Notes: generated from the sequence alone by a model not told the origin. Shown: positions 32,501 to 39,300, counted from the first letter of the stretch. The stretch is DNA of 64,000 nucleotides from Saxidomus purpurata (GCA_022818135.1 JAFMSR010000003.1:28507547-28571546), one strand, 5' to 3'. Translations and numbers: made by a program.

Positions 32501-32556
32501 TTGCCAGTTGCAAAGTCCTTGATCAAAATCGCAGTCTAATGCGTCTGTTCCGCTTA
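4515..32556 (-). CDS. MAM and multi-CCP (sushi) domain protein gene, partial, at least 10 exons
   Basis: Gene model read on the minus strand from matching splice sites and phases. Exons: MAM at 32556-32413, 31915-31662 and 29767-29668; divergent CCP at 29374-29207; six similar CCP exons at 27790-27620, 25841-25671, 24542-24372, 23785-23615, 9230-9060 and 4685-4515. Phases are compatible at every junction: MAM exons 1 to 2 in phase 1, 2 to 3 in phase 0, and all CCP borders in phase 1. MAM and CCP modules are extracellular adhesion or recognition folds, so a secreted or membrane protein is expected, but no signal peptide, transmembrane exon, start or stop was found. The first MAM exon needs an upstream phase-1 exon, and the last CCP exon ends in a donor, so the gene is incomplete at both ends. 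The large 9-23 kb intron holds nested transposons. Whether all six repeated exons are used in one transcript is unknown. Confidence 0.75.
4700..5610. repeat. 170-bp tandem array (pearl-like core) with hairpin end
   Basis: The word tgcatgacaaagttacag recurs at 4985, 5155, 5324 and 5495, a period of 169-171 bp. Each unit also carries tgtgaccttgacctttgagg and gacgtgggtcttgcacgcga. The array ends in an acggacgg run and then the hairpin-like cccttcggggg before aataaaaacg. This tandem core plus 3' hairpin is the layout known for the pearl/Helitron-like elements of bivalves. Copies recur in every CCP unit. Confidence 0.8.
6238..6272 (+). ncRNA. Hammerhead-ribozyme-like motif, copy 1
   Basis: Reads tttgcc + CTGATGA + tataga + GAAA + ccggtt + ggcaaa. 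Helix I (TTTGCC/GGCAAA) and the CTGATGA and GAAA core boxes are present, and helix III is a minimal ACC/GGT. Helix II has only one good pair, so activity is doubtful. It matches copy 2 in layout and belongs to a Penelope-type terminal repeat remnant. Confidence 0.6.
6346..6396. repeat. TA microsatellite
   Basis: Runs of ta broken by aaa, between the two hammerhead-bearing segments. Confidence 0.85.
6436..6597. repeat. Perfect palindrome, 73-bp arms, 16-base loop
   Basis: Bases 6436-6508 are the exact reverse complement of 6525-6597, centred on the loop at 6509-6524. The loop contains the CTGATGA core (minus strand), so the minus strand of the left arm plus loop forms the whole hammerhead of copy 2, while the right arm carries only its 3' half. 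This looks like a head-to-head junction of two Penelope-type terminal repeats. Confidence 0.85.
6482..6522 (-). ncRNA. Hammerhead-ribozyme-like motif, copy 2 (complete core)
   Basis: On the minus strand: helix I ATTTGCC paired with GGCAAAT (7 bp), core CTGATGA, helix II GC/GC closing a six-base loop, core GAAA, helix III ACC/GGT without a loop, then T as the predicted cleavage base before GGCAAAT. Penelope-like elements are known to carry minimal type I hammerheads with very short helix III, often active as dimers. All core bases are in place here. Confidence 0.72.
6589..6654. repeat. TA microsatellite
   Basis: An uninterrupted (ta)n tract of about 30 units joining the palindrome to the next Penelope-like element. 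A matching tract closes that element at 8613-8658. Confidence 0.95.
6765..6798 (-). ncRNA. Hammerhead-ribozyme-like motif, copy 3 (left Penelope arm)
   Basis: Minus strand: helix I TGTGC/GCACA, core CTGATGA, helix II AT/AT with TGT loop, GAAA, helix III ACG/CGT, then A as the cleavage base. Core is intact although helix II is short. It lies at the inner edge of the element's terminal repeat, where Penelope hammerheads are expected. Confidence 0.68.
6830..6837. promoter_or_regulatory. CRE octamer in Penelope arm
   Basis: Perfect palindromic TGACGTCA, also present in the right arm at 8480-8487, close to the hammerhead. A cAMP-response-element-type site in the terminal repeat could serve the element's promoter. 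Inference only. Confidence 0.4.
7118..8340 (+). pseudogene. Penelope-type reverse transcriptase plus GIY-YIG endonuclease, broken
   Basis: 7118-7336 encodes KQIKGTAMGTKFAPTYAALV, a Penelope RT signature. After a frame change in an A run near 7337, 7350-7650 encodes KRFLDDCFILWP (the catalytic DD box), LPFLDI, IYYKPTDS and CHPKHTKTNIPYA, then a stop where the family usually continues into ARRIC. Further frames carry a linker, and 8170-8300 encodes CTGCREYYIGQTGKN, the GIY-YIG endonuclease core, followed by QIRDPSTRQIPL. The protein is 5'-truncated with several frame changes and stops, so it is not functional. Its identity is firm from motif order. Confidence 0.85.
8519..8551 (+). ncRNA. Hammerhead-ribozyme-like motif, copy 4, damaged core
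   Basis: Same motif as copy 3 in the opposite arm, but the core reads C-GATGA with one base missing, while helix I (TGTGC/GCACA) and GAAACGCGTA are kept. The loss of a core U should abolish cleavage. Confidence 0.65.
8613..8659. repeat. TA microsatellite
   Basis: An uninterrupted ta tract at the right end of the Penelope-like element. Confidence 0.9.
8672..8790 (-). pseudogene. Truncated duplicate of the CCP exon B 3' edge
   Basis: About 115 bp here repeats 8965-9080 almost exactly: the flank with atgtacacggatcgattaac, the donor-side intron, and the last ~24 coding bases of a CCP exon. Homology then stops at 8783-8790 and unrelated DNA follows. It is a broken exon end left by a local duplication or by Penelope insertion, and it cannot encode a domain. 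Confidence 0.7.
9060..9230 (-). CDS. CCP/sushi exon, repeat copy B
   Basis: A 171-bp phase 1-1 exon with the domain NGQF...ALCTIFG, four Cys and Trp, and both N-glycosylation sequons. It lies on the far side of the 13.56-kb insertion from copy C; the interrupted 170-bp array on the two sides (to 9507 and from 23072) shows that B and C were once neighbours. The 3' intron of this exon was later filled by Penelope-like DNA. Confidence 0.85.
9240..9507. repeat. 170-bp array, left part, cut by the 13.56-kb element
   Basis: It starts with the aagagctgtccctcataag block and goes into one 170-bp unit up to cttgatatcattt, where homology stops at the terminal inverted repeat at 9512. The same unit resumes at 23072 with gtgccaagttatttt. 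Confidence 0.8.
9695..9850. repeat. Left subterminal repeats of the large TIR element
   Basis: Copies of the same word in both orientations: gttactatagtcttgcc (9699), gtgcaagactttattaac (9768), gttaacatagtcttgc (9770-9785) and atgcaagactatattg (9820). They probably bind the transposase. Confidence 0.65.
9850..10340. other. No gene recognised
   Basis: Internal sequence of the large TIR element before the minisatellite. No coding signal. Confidence 0.5.
10343..11575. repeat. 39-bp minisatellite, about 24 clear copies plus decayed copies
   Basis: The unit gattgaaagttttactccag + tacaagtagttgtgttcgt recurs every 39 bp from 10343 to about 11260, then in eroded form to 11575. Because 39 is divisible by three and the unit lacks stops, long frames open on both strands: FVIESFTPVQVVV repeats on plus and SKTFNHEHNYLYW repeats on minus. 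Sites vary mainly at C/T and A/G positions. I regard the frames as a by-product of the repeat. Confidence 0.95.
11777..11906. repeat. 130-bp palindrome, copy 1
   Basis: Arms of ~60 bp starting aggttattgaacttgtatgg pair with the opposite arm through aacgagcttgcgagttgtt at the centre; a few mismatches lie around ggaacgag versus gaaactcg. Could extrude as a cruciform. Confidence 0.9.
12071..12143. promoter_or_regulatory. CRE plus YY1-like word in repeat copy 1
   Basis: TGACGTCA at 12071-12078 and gccatcttg (YY1-type) at 12135-12143, repeated in copy 2 with TGACGTCA at 12950-12957. The pair is also seen near 1.8 kb. It may be the promoter of the repeat. Confidence 0.35.
12656..12785. repeat. 130-bp palindrome, copy 2
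   Basis: The same palindrome 879 bp further on; one difference seen is caccat versus cgccat in the right arm. Confidence 0.9.
14526..16807 (+). CDS. Myb/SANT-like DNA-binding partner protein of Harbinger, about 150 aa
   Basis: Harbinger elements carry a second protein with a Myb/trihelix domain that binds the transposon ends and brings the transposase into the nucleus. Exons 14526-14695, 15416-15578, 16275-16332 and 16746-16807 have GT-AG introns and sum to 151 codons with the stop. Domain: KENWGNDEVDALVQAVTDI at residues ~12-30, K-A-W-E-Q-V in exon 1, then VNAVSSCNRNLKEVKKKWQ in exon 2, the N-V-x-x-R-x-x-x-E-V-K-x-K-W pattern of Myb_DNA-bind_5-type proteins. The rest is K-rich, then acidic. 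The first two exons are firm. The third and fourth rest on splice-site and phase fit, and the true end may lie in a further exon near 16921. A SINE is inserted in intron 2. Confidence 0.78.
15895..16130 (+). repeat. tRNA-derived SINE in a Harbinger intron
   Basis: Box A (ttagctcaatcggtagag) and box B (ggttcgattcc) are 40 bases apart in a tRNA-like fold with an anticodon loop cttgtaa (TGT, threonine-like). A tRNA-unrelated tail follows to about 16130. Its place inside the transposon and the tail indicate a SINE, not a tRNA gene. Confidence 0.72.
16985..17400 (+). repeat. Repeat D copies inside the Harbinger
   Basis: Contains tcaatttgaccccagaggca, gtccactagacactgttaca and cataatttgaacacactttg words, the same as the repeat family at 53-61 kb. 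Its right end lies inside transposase exon 5, so repeat DNA supplies the transposase's last codons and stop. Confidence 0.75.
17330..22180 (-). CDS. HARBI1-like: HARBI1-like DDE transposase, five exons, 325 aa
   Basis: Catalyses cut-and-paste transposition together with the Myb-like partner. Exons on minus: 22180-21956, 20137-20001, 19487-19293, 18083-17832 and 17498-17330; all introns are GT-AG and the coding total of 978 bases is in frame without stops. Residues ~1-75 begin MAALVAFFNERRRR with the basic stretch usual at this N-terminus; exon 2 holds the helix-turn-helix-like GNFLSETADLHGISRSSACR. The DDE triad is visible as NVIGCIDG, LLGDSGYPL and RNVVERSFGVLK, with VVRWPGATHDS between. Exon 5 starts CLDRSGG and contains the LHN motif (SLHNLAIE). 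Length is slightly short for the family (~340-350). The start at 22180 was chosen because the frame upstream runs into the terminal repeat. The last ~17 residues come from repeat DNA. Confidence 0.9.
18240..18620 (+). repeat. Short 146-bp-family element in a Harbinger intron
   Basis: About two units with tatcacttctgtgaagtatc, ttttggagatttag and cccctgtgaccttggcc, then an acagacagacag run, aagctgaatc and the hairpin-like cactttgtgtgtggtggtag end. Same family as 37753-38588. Confidence 0.8.
18655..21245. repeat. Two dispersed direct copies, 18655-18815 and 21105-21245
   Basis: Both copies share caccatgacatgtaca-like, gtgtatcata and gtagtc(a/g)gttataatctctt words with scattered changes. They lie in transposase introns 3 and 1 respectively (numbering from the start codon) and share no function with it. 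Confidence 0.6.
20507..20549. repeat. AG microsatellite
   Basis: (ag)n tract of about 20 units within transposase intron 1. Confidence 0.95.
22455..22545 (-). repeat. tRNA-like SINE head
   Basis: Minus strand: box A-like tatagcgacatggtagagtg and box B-like agttcgaatcc, with a five-base anticodon stem gtgtc/ggtac closing cgcttag (CTT, lysine-like, but lacking T33). It lies in the large TIR element just outside the Harbinger. Missing T33 and weak arms argue against a true tRNA. Confidence 0.6.
22770..22935. repeat. Right subterminal repeats of the large TIR element
   Basis: Words atgcaagactacttgtaac, gcaatagtcttgcgcc, gtgcaagactatattaac and gttactatagttttgc mirror those at the left end. Their presence at both ends supports the element's boundaries. 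Confidence 0.65.
23072..23324. repeat. 170-bp array, right part
   Basis: Continuation of the array interrupted at 9511, holding the gtgccaagttat, gcatgataaagttac and gaccttgaccttggagg words of the family, up to the next CCP unit at 23325. Confidence 0.8.
23615..23785 (-). CDS. CCP/sushi exon, repeat copy C
   Basis: A 171-bp phase 1-1 exon. The domain matches its sisters but starts DCSTRN instead of DCGTRN. It lies in the shortest unit (23325-24070), which lacks the 170-bp array downstream of the exon. It is the last exon before the intron enlarged by the 13.56-kb transposon. Confidence 0.85.
24372..24542 (-). CDS. CCP/sushi exon, repeat copy D
   Basis: A 171-bp phase 1-1 exon, donor tttg|gtatgt. 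The domain has the same residues as the other copies except EAQCTIFG near the end, where Gln replaces Leu just before the fourth Cys. Both N-glycosylation sequons are present. It belongs to the unit 24070-25380. Confidence 0.85.
24560..25115. repeat. 170-bp array in CCP unit D
   Basis: About three units with gtgctgaacatttgtgcca and atgcatgacaaagttacag words, ending in a degenerate acggacg run, ccacccttcggatgc and a aaaaaagac tail. Confidence 0.78.
25671..25841 (-). CDS. CCP/sushi exon, repeat copy E
   Basis: A 171-bp phase 1-1 exon with the same acceptor and donor words as its sisters (tttgtag|at is here tatgtag|at; donor tttg|gtatgt). The domain is almost identical to the others: four Cys, Trp, N-I-T and N-G-T sequons, ending ALCSIFG as in copy F. 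It sits in the unit 25380-27335, the longest one, because its intronic 170-bp array has about six repeats. Confidence 0.85.
25870..26970. repeat. 170-bp array in CCP unit E (longest)
   Basis: Around six units, several shortened, with the gacgtgggtcttgcacgcga, gtgctgaacatttgtgcc and gcatgacaaagttaca words, ending in acggacggaagg, tatccttcgggggaat. Confidence 0.78.
27620..27790 (-). CDS. CCP/sushi exon, repeat copy F (first after the divergent CCP)
   Basis: A 171-bp phase 1-1 exon, acceptor tttgtag|at and donor tttg|gtatgt. The 57-residue domain has four Cys (DCGTRN, QSCDSGYKLEG, VMCTESGW, ALCSIFG) and the CCP Trp. It differs from its sister exons by an N-D-T sequon in place of N-G-T and by Ser before the terminal IFG. 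The N-I-T sequon near the start is kept, so two N-glycosylation sites are predicted. It lies in the duplicated unit of about 27335-28910. Confidence 0.85.
27805..28910. repeat. 170-bp array in CCP unit F
   Basis: About five units of the same family. Near the end, 28680-28850 holds a different insert with repeated 'aacc(c)cacaat' words before a second acggacggacgg run and the final cacgcttcggggtgcat hairpin-like end. Confidence 0.75.
29207..29374 (-). CDS. CCP/sushi domain exon, divergent copy
   Basis: A 168-bp phase 1-1 exon with acceptor acgcag|gt and donor catag|gtacag. The 56-residue domain shows the CCP pattern: C in GCTNPTPTYG, then VNIECEDGYKITG, then QVTCLESGEW, and a final C in PECNLIG, which makes four cysteines and the conserved Trp. 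It is clearly different from the six similar CCP exons downstream and carries none of their glycosylation motifs. It directly follows the MAM module, joining as CPEPGCTNP. Confidence 0.88.
29668..29767 (-). CDS. MAM domain exon 3
   Basis: Acceptor atttttcag and donor cgg|gtcagt. The peptide runs IIIEASVIN, then HLGDIAIDDIVM, the diagnostic MAM C-terminal motif (GDIAIDDI), then SGACPEPG ending the domain. It enters in phase 0 and leaves in phase 1, so the whole three-exon MAM module is phase 1-1 and compatible with the CCP exons that follow. A mobile-element terminus (29823 onward) sits in the intron just upstream. Confidence 0.85.
29823..29905 (+). mobile_element. Solo terminus of the large TIR element family
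   Basis: About 75 bp beginning cgagggttcagtgcaagact and including cattttgtcaaaattgactt match the right end of the 13.56-kb element (reverse complement of 22990-23067). No opposite terminus was found nearby, so this is a truncated copy, inside the MAM intron. Confidence 0.72.
29990..30218 (+). repeat. Repeat D, 3' part
   Basis: Words gcaaccagagttctgcatgg, ttgttgacgacgga and the end gccaggtgagctaaaaat match the 3' halves of the copies at 55.7-56.4 and 60.6-61.3 kb. Confidence 0.8.
30230..31655. other. Intron of the MAM gene, no exon recognised
   Basis: Lies between MAM exons 2 and 3. Short frames on both strands carry no recognised domain. Confidence 0.5.
31662..31915 (-). CDS. MAM domain exon 2
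   Basis: Acceptor tttattag and donor tttact|gtaagt. After the join it reads EGAYVYIDTSS, then residues matching MAM beta strands: GQYCFTFWYNMYGAHVGVL (the conserved C-hydrophobic-FWY-MYG-HVG-L motif) and GNQGMGWKFQQETISI, the conserved 'GNQG..W..' segment. It leaves in phase 0 into exon 3. Length and motif order are normal for a MAM domain, and there is no internal stop in the spliced frame. Confidence 0.85.
32413..32556 (-). CDS. MAM domain exon 1
   Basis: Acceptor ttttacag at the upstream side and donor gggag|gtaaga downstream. The 48-residue peptide contains CDFDQGLCNWQL, the typical MAM opening (Cys, acidic-Phe-Asp/Glu, Gly-Leu-Cys-Trp-like), followed by FNWTWASGETPTPDTGPD and a HTSG end, which fit the usual 'W ... 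T...GP..DHT' stretch. It enters in phase 1 and leaves in phase 1, joining exactly to the next exon to give DHTSGEGAYVYI. The exon before it, which should supply one base of a codon, was not found in the window. Confidence 0.85.
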
Positions 32557-33220
32557 CTGTAAAATGTTGTTATTTTTTTTAATCGATTTTTATAACCTTC
32601 TTGAGTGCATGTATCAGCAAAATCGTAAAGACTAACGTGTTGCTAAAGATCTCAAGTATTTGTTTATATTTCCTACTAAAATAATTCTAGATCTAGTGGT
32701 ACATGCAAAGATGATTTGACATTGGCATGGACTGTTCAGAAAAAAAAATATAGATCTATATAGTTTCAAATGACTTGTCATAAATAGAAGAAGGGATATC
32801 TTCAGTAAGTATGTTATAATAGGCAGCTAACTAGAACATTGACAATCGGTACATCGCTCGGCATTATTTCGACTGAAGCAACTGAAGTCACATGATCACA
32901 GCGAGTATGCTTGAGCTAAATCTACGAGCTAAATTTACGAATCATCATAGGAGACAACGAGCATTCGTAAATCTTGAAAAGAAAGTTTAAAACATTGACC
33001 TTTTCTCCATCTTTATCATTATCATTGAAGTACGCTGAATTCATTCCTGGCAATATTTTTTTTTTAATTCATATTGTCTCGGACATCACAGAATTAGAAA
33101 ATGTCAGGGTTTAGGTGATCCCGTGAAAGACACATGAATAATGATGTTTATCTTTTTCAATGGAAAAACATTTTTCGAGTGAAGATAACTTTGTTATACC
33201 CAGTTGTTAAAAGAAACTGT

Positions 33221-33284
33221 TATTTCAATCAAAGGTGTCTGTAACAAACGGGAAGACAATGTTACAGCCCCTTTGATTGAAATA
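33221..33284. repeat. Inverted repeat, ~25-bp arms
   Basis: tatttcaatcaaaggtgtct pairs with the reverse complement ending ccctttgattgaaata, with gtaaca/tgttac inside. A short hairpin or MITE remnant. Confidence 0.75.
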
Positions 33285-33304
33285 ATTAGGAAATGAATTT
33301 CACA

Positions 33305-33448
33305 TTTGAGTGATATACAGGTTAGTATATCACTGTGTGGAGTGTAGATGCATAGTAATCTAATCACGAAGGCCGAAGGCCTGAGTGATTAATTACGATG
33401 CATATCTAAACGACAAACAGTGATATACTAACCGGTATATCACTCAAA
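33305..33448. repeat. 144-bp imperfect palindrome
   Basis: Left arm tttgagtgatatacaggtta pairs with the right arm ending ggtatatcactcaaa; the centre is cacgaaggccgaaggcctga. A third arm-like copy lies at 33724-33757 (cagtgatatatttgatag). The centre resembles that of the 130-bp palindrome in layout but not in sequence. Confidence 0.8.
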
Positions 33449-33759
33449 AGTAAAATCTATTTCCATTCTAACACGTTAATTCAAACAAAAAATGTTCGAA
33501 GGGGTACTATTTGATGCGCCTACACGAAGTCGCTGCCTTGAACTTGTAGTATTCCGTGCATTCCTTGCCGGAAGTGTAGAAAATTTTCCAACAATTTGTT
33601 TTACATCACGTGAAATCATTCACAACAATACAAATCCAAGCGTATTAGCGCATGCTCATAGATGTTGTGTGAAAATTACGCGGGAGAGAATTTCAGCAAT
33701 CAAAAATAGTTCCAGACGTCTACAGTGATATATTTGATAGGTATATCACGCTCAAATCC

Positions 33760-35835
33760 TTCTTTGCCTATATATAAAAAATTTGCAGTAGTGTTAGAAT
33801 ATTTTATTTAACTGTAACACTTAACACGCGTATTCTGTCACAAACCGTCAATAACTATAATCCTGTTAATGAATCTATACTTTAGCCGTAAACAGTAAAT
33901 TTCACGAGTTTCACGTGAATATAAACTATACAAGGGGTCGAACGTGTACCGGTTAGATAGATTTTAAGTCAGGTCTTAAAGTTAGACGGACTAAAATGGA
34001 GAAAACGAAAGTAGATCAGTGATTGTTTTTTTCATTATTTTCATGTTTTATCCCACTGCATGTTTAAATCACCTTGTGCATTGATGGAGACGTTATTTCT
34101 GCTTCTGAGGAATCAACTTAAAGCACGAAATACAACAAGATGAAAAAGTTATTGAATGCATTCATGCTTGCGAATGTAAACATCGCTTTGACACGAGTTC
34201 TAGTTTGCAAGCAGTTGTCCTCTACGTTTAGCATAGAACTGTGTCTTTTGTGTATCATAAATGATTCAAATCAAAGTTGATATGCAATCGTTCATTTTCT
34301 ACAGAATTTTCCGTATTCCTTACTGTACGTATTAAGTAAGTTTATTTCGGTAAAAAATGCACATATAACATGGCAATAACAAGATGATGCATGGTTACAA
34401 ATAACAACAGCTGACATGATAAATAACATGACATGCATATTTACGAGCCATGAAATGCACACCAATACCAGGGATAACACAAAAAGGGGGGACGCTTCCT
34501 TTTATTTCAATTGCGGTCCCTGATATTGGAGGCATGACATAGAAAGTCATGTGATTTGACTAATTATAATTATTTCTAACTTATTTGGAGTACATAGAAA
34601 TCACATTGAGATCAAATATATCACAGTCAAAGCTACTTGTATCACACTGAAAAGTTGCGTATTGCAATTCGTTAGATAATAAAGTGTACGCACACATTTT
34701 GGTTCCTGTACTAAACTAAATATGTGACAGCAAGAAAATAGTAGTAATTAATTTCAACACACATAAAAATCGGATGCCTTGGGGGACATTAAGTAAGACC
34801 CATTTTGATCATAGCTCCATATACCGGACATAAACTGCCATGTTACACTACATCCATGAGATTTCCTAATATTCCATCTTGTTCTTACAGTTCAGCTTAC
34901 ATAACCGTTACGATAAAAACGTAGAGTATAAGTAAAATATGGAAGATTGGATGTGAGTATTATACTCTCCCGTCTCCATATAGATAATTTCTTCGGTGCC
35001 GCTGTTACATTGTACGCTGCATGCTTATTGTCATGCGGGTTGCAGATCACTGTATTGTCGATTATTTTTAATTTGTCTGTCCATCCGGTGTCATATAAAT
35101 AAAATGACATAAAATTTTGCATCTTGGTTTCTCCCACAAAAGAGTGATTTCACCAAAACAGAGCTGAAAAAACAGCATTTTTTTGTTTTGCATTTTCATT
35201 ATTGAAATGGAAGTTGTATATTCTTATTACTAACAATAATGTAAACATGTAGTGCAAAACGACATGCGCTTTTACCTAGAAAAAGAGATACTGAAGAGTT
35301 TGCTCTTTTCTATTGTTCAAATTTAGCTCACCATGAGTTATATTTTATGAAAAAAGTAGTACTTTTTTTTTATTTCCGTGTGGAATTTTTCTGGTTCGAA
35401 ATGAAGTTTTCTTTAGTTAACCTTTTTGGGATCTTTAATCGTTTCGGTGACTGGACAAGTACGACCATACGTGAAGGTGAACATTTGTATAAGTTTTCAA
35501 CACTTTTTAATAGATAGAGACTCCCTGGAATTTTATTCAGAGATGAAATTTCAAAGACGAAATTTCTTGACAAATTTGACAAGTTTGAATTGCTTGATTT
35601 AAATGGAGATGGCGAACTTAAGCAGGCAATCGTTTGTATAGCGTCAAACTATTTTCTTTTTCGTATATCGGGCCATGTTTTGACTAAAACGTAAGATATG
35701 AAATTACTTATAGGAAAAAATGCCGTGGACTGCAATTTATTGAATACTTCCAAAAACATCTCTGAAAATATGTATTTGATTATGGTTTAACGCATTTATC
35801 GGAAGTTTACCTTACCATAGTGACTAGTACTTGTA
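33760..35835. other. No gene recognised
   Basis: Two minus-strand frames at 34892-35137 and 35370-35582 are open but match no domain I know, and codon context does not decide. Nothing else supported. Confidence 0.5.
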
Positions 35836-35839
35836 AGAA

Positions 35840-35965
35840 ACTGCCAATTTGTTCACATAAAGAGTTATGGTCGGTAGCGGGGCTCGAAACCATGGCACTC
35901 AATCAGTGAGAGATTTAAACTACTTCAAGTCTGCGATTCCAACCACTCTACAGCAGTGGTGGTCT
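35840..35965 (-). repeat. tRNA-like SINE, same family as 50815
   Basis: Minus strand: ggtttcgagccccgctaccg (box B region) followed by aactctttatgtgaacaa, which matches tctctttatgtgagaaagt downstream of the box B at 50870. Box A is poorly kept. Opposite orientation to the 50.8-kb copy. Confidence 0.55.
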
Positions 35966-35969
35966 ATAA

Positions 35970-37750
35970 AATCACTAGAATTGTAAACAAAATTATACCC
36001 GACATGAATGCATCTTTTCCTGATCCATAATTATTGATCAGGACACTCATTTTCTGTCAACTAATAAGTCGAAAAGAAACCAATTAGCAACCCCACTTTT
36101 GTATTGTCAATTAAAATTTACTAGCCAAACGTGAATGAAACATACGAAGTTATTCCAGAATAACTGACCGGAATCTATTTGGGAATAACGTACTCATTCA
36201 TGGACAGAGGTAAACCGATGTGGACTGCAATGACAAAGTATATTGATTAAAGACGATCTCTGAACAATATACACATGTACAGTGTGTTCCACGACAACCA
36301 GAACAAAAGTTGGTTTCAATATAAGCATCATCAAATCTTTGCCTGTTTAAGACTTCAGCTGTGAACTATCCGAGCTAAAATGGTTTACACGTTTAACCTT
36401 TTCTAGTATACTGTTAATTTATCGAACCTTAAGCCATTCGTACACAAGAAATGTTTTGCTACGGAGTTAATTTCTTAACTTGTACTCGTTCAAAGATGTC
36501 GTATAGCTGTATAATGCTTGAACACACGCAAAGATATATATAAGACATTAAATATTACATTTTGTAACCCACGGAATAAGACAGTTGTCAGTTGCCCTTC
36601 AATATCTTTTTAATACGATACTTTTACCGTAAAATAACCAGTACATTTTATACAACAAGAAATGAAACATGTAGTTTTACTTGTTATGTCAATAAATGTG
36701 GTTTATTATCACTATGGGAGAAAATGAAATATTGTTTCTTTTTATGGATGCCAAAATAAGATATTTTTACGCTAGCTTTAGCAATTATGCAACAAATTTG
36801 TTACAACATACCAAATAGCCCCAGGCTGAAATAATGTGCACTTGTGGGATAATCCGAGGAAATAGCAACGGAAAGCGCAAAATAAACTATTACTGGTTCC
36901 AGGTAGGAAATTTTATGGGGATTCTGAAAAGTGATTTCTTAAGGGTCGAAGTCCGACCAATGTTGTCTAAAAATAGCTTTGAACAATGCTACCATGGCAA
37001 CAGCTGTTGTACTTGAAAACAAGGGGTCATGTGAATTAAACGATATAAAACAAGTTTTAATCACTGTTAACATGTAAGACTTACTTAGTTGTAACACCAA
37101 ATAATTAGGTTTAATTTTACTTGTTGATATTTGCGATTTGGTCAAAGGTCACGAGAACCCAAATTTCAGTGTAATTTTCACAATTTCCACGACATTTTTC
37201 CTTTTAATTACGTTAAAATATATTAAAATTGTACCAAAATGTTCCTTGTTAATATATCTTTATATTTTCATAATAGTCTGACAGTATCACAACAACATTA
37301 TATCATGTTGCCCTAGCAACCATAGATAAAGAAAGACAATCTAATTTTTACACACTCATTTAAAAACAGTGTAATCTAAGCGAAAATGTACAAAAGGTAT
37401 CTTTGTTATATAAAAGATATTATCGAACAATGAAAACGTTTTTCAAAAACTTTCAAGAGTTTTCTTATAATTATTTCATAAATTATGTTACTATGGCAAC
37501 CATCATAGTTACCATAGCAACAATCATAAAATTCTTGTTTGTGTAATACATTGCAACGTTTTAATATATCTATATACCAAGGAAAATCTTTTATGCTATA
37601 TGGATTCAGCACTCTATACCCTATTATGTGTACATTAAAATAGTTTGATACTTAGTGTGTGTTAAAATTGATTCTGTTTTAATTCCATGCTATATGCATA
37701 TTAAAGGTTCATCTAAATACACATTGTGAAAATGTTTTGTTAATACTGCC
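35970..37750. other. No gene recognised
   Basis: AT-rich sequence. A cluster of 'accatagcaac'-like words occurs at 36990-37530 but forms no clear array. No coding support. Confidence 0.5.
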
Positions 37751-37752
37751 CA

Positions 37753-38588
37753 AACTAGAACTATCACTGAAGGTGATGAATACCCCCCGAACATCCCACT
37801 GACACAGTATTTAAAATTCATGTAATATTTGATGCTTTGATTATGCTTTGAATATTGGACCTGCACATCTTAAGGCTTCTGTGAAGTATAATTAAATTTT
37901 GACCAGCGGGTTTCGAGATTAAAAGCACACAAGATTTTACTATCTCAAGCCCCTGTGACCTTTGATCTAGTGGCCCGAAACATGGACCATGCACAACTAG
38001 GCATGGTGCTTATCACTTCTATGAAGTATCATTAAATTCTGACCAGGGGTTTTGAAGATTTAGCATCAACAAGATTTTAACATCTCGAGCCCCTGTGACC
38101 TTGACCTTTGACCTAGAGACCCGAAACCTGGACCATGCACAACTAGGCATTGTACTTATCACTTGTGTGAAGTATCATCAAATTCTGACCAGGGGTTTTG
38201 GAGATTTAGCATCAACAAGATTTTACTATCCCAAGCCCCTGTGACCTTGACCTTTGACCTAGAGACCCGAAATCTGGACCATGCACAACTAGGCATTGTA
38301 CTTATCACTTCTGTGAATTATCATTAAATTCTGACCAGGGGTTTTGGAGATTTAGAGTCCACAAGATTTTACCATCTCGAGCCCCTGTGACCTTGACCTT
38401 TGACCTGGAGACCCGAAACATGGACCATGCACAACTAGGCACTTGTGTGAAGTCTCATTAAATTCTGACTCTAGTGTCCACAAGATTCCGTCTACAGACA
38501 GACGGACAGACAGACAGACGGACGGACAGACAAGCTGAATCCAGTATAGCCCCCCCCCCCCCAACACTTTGTGTTCGGGGGATATAAT
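37753..38588 (+). mobile_element. Pearl-like element with 146-bp tandem core
   Basis: Starts ctatcactgaaggtgatgaa + tacccccc, contains about five units, and ends in a gacggacagacagac run, aagctgaatc and a C-run hairpin with ttgtgttcgggggata. The word TGACCTTTGACCT is repeated at 38102, 38248 and 38394, an exact 146-bp period. Ends and tandem core match the layout of the 56.5-57.8 kb element, which has a different core. Confidence 0.82.
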
Positions 38589-38589
38589 A

Positions 38590-39300
38590 ATTCATAGCAC
38601 ATATACATATTTGAATGTGTATATATTCATTCTTCTTATTTACAATACTATCTTTTACAAAAAAATGTTGTATAGTAATTATCTTCAATTTTTTGTTACC
38701 ATGGTTACAAACATTCAACAAGTATAAACGCTTAATTAATATGTTCAACCTTTATATTTTTGACATTTAGATAACAAGAGAGTCAGAGTGCATTTCTTAA
38801 ATCAAGAAGTAAAATGGAAATTATATCGATTATAATGAACTCAATGAGTACATACATTTAATAACTACTTGTCTAAATAATATAAAACATAAAAATACAC
38901 ACGTTTAGAAAGTAGTGAACAGTTTTTATTGTACAACAGCTTCGGTCAAAGGGGTAAGGTAAGTGAAGTAGTTGACAGTTCTTTGCACACATATTATGAA
39001 ATGAATGAAAACCGCGTACGAAAGTAAGATAAAGAATGGGTTAACATCACTCTTCAATGTGTAGCTAAAAAACAATTAGTAGTAATCCCTTAAGATATAT
39101 TCAATCGATTGCTGAGTTTGGCGTGAATGGTTTCATCCATTGCCTATACATGCAATTACTAACCATTACACCAGTTTATGTTTCCTAAATTTGCTTCGTC
39201 TTGATGCCATGCATCAACATTTGAATTGTCTTATCTGTTACATTTTCTTTTTAACAAGAAATTTAAGTGTTAATATCATCAATTATAGTCATTGCTCGAG
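38590..39300. other. No gene recognised
   Basis: AT-rich DNA with no coding or repeat signal that I can support. Confidence 0.5.

Noticed and set aside
34892..35137. 82-codon minus-strand frame, possible upstream exon of the MAM gene
   Set aside because: No domain or convincing acceptor/donor pair with the needed phase; no known homologue recognised.
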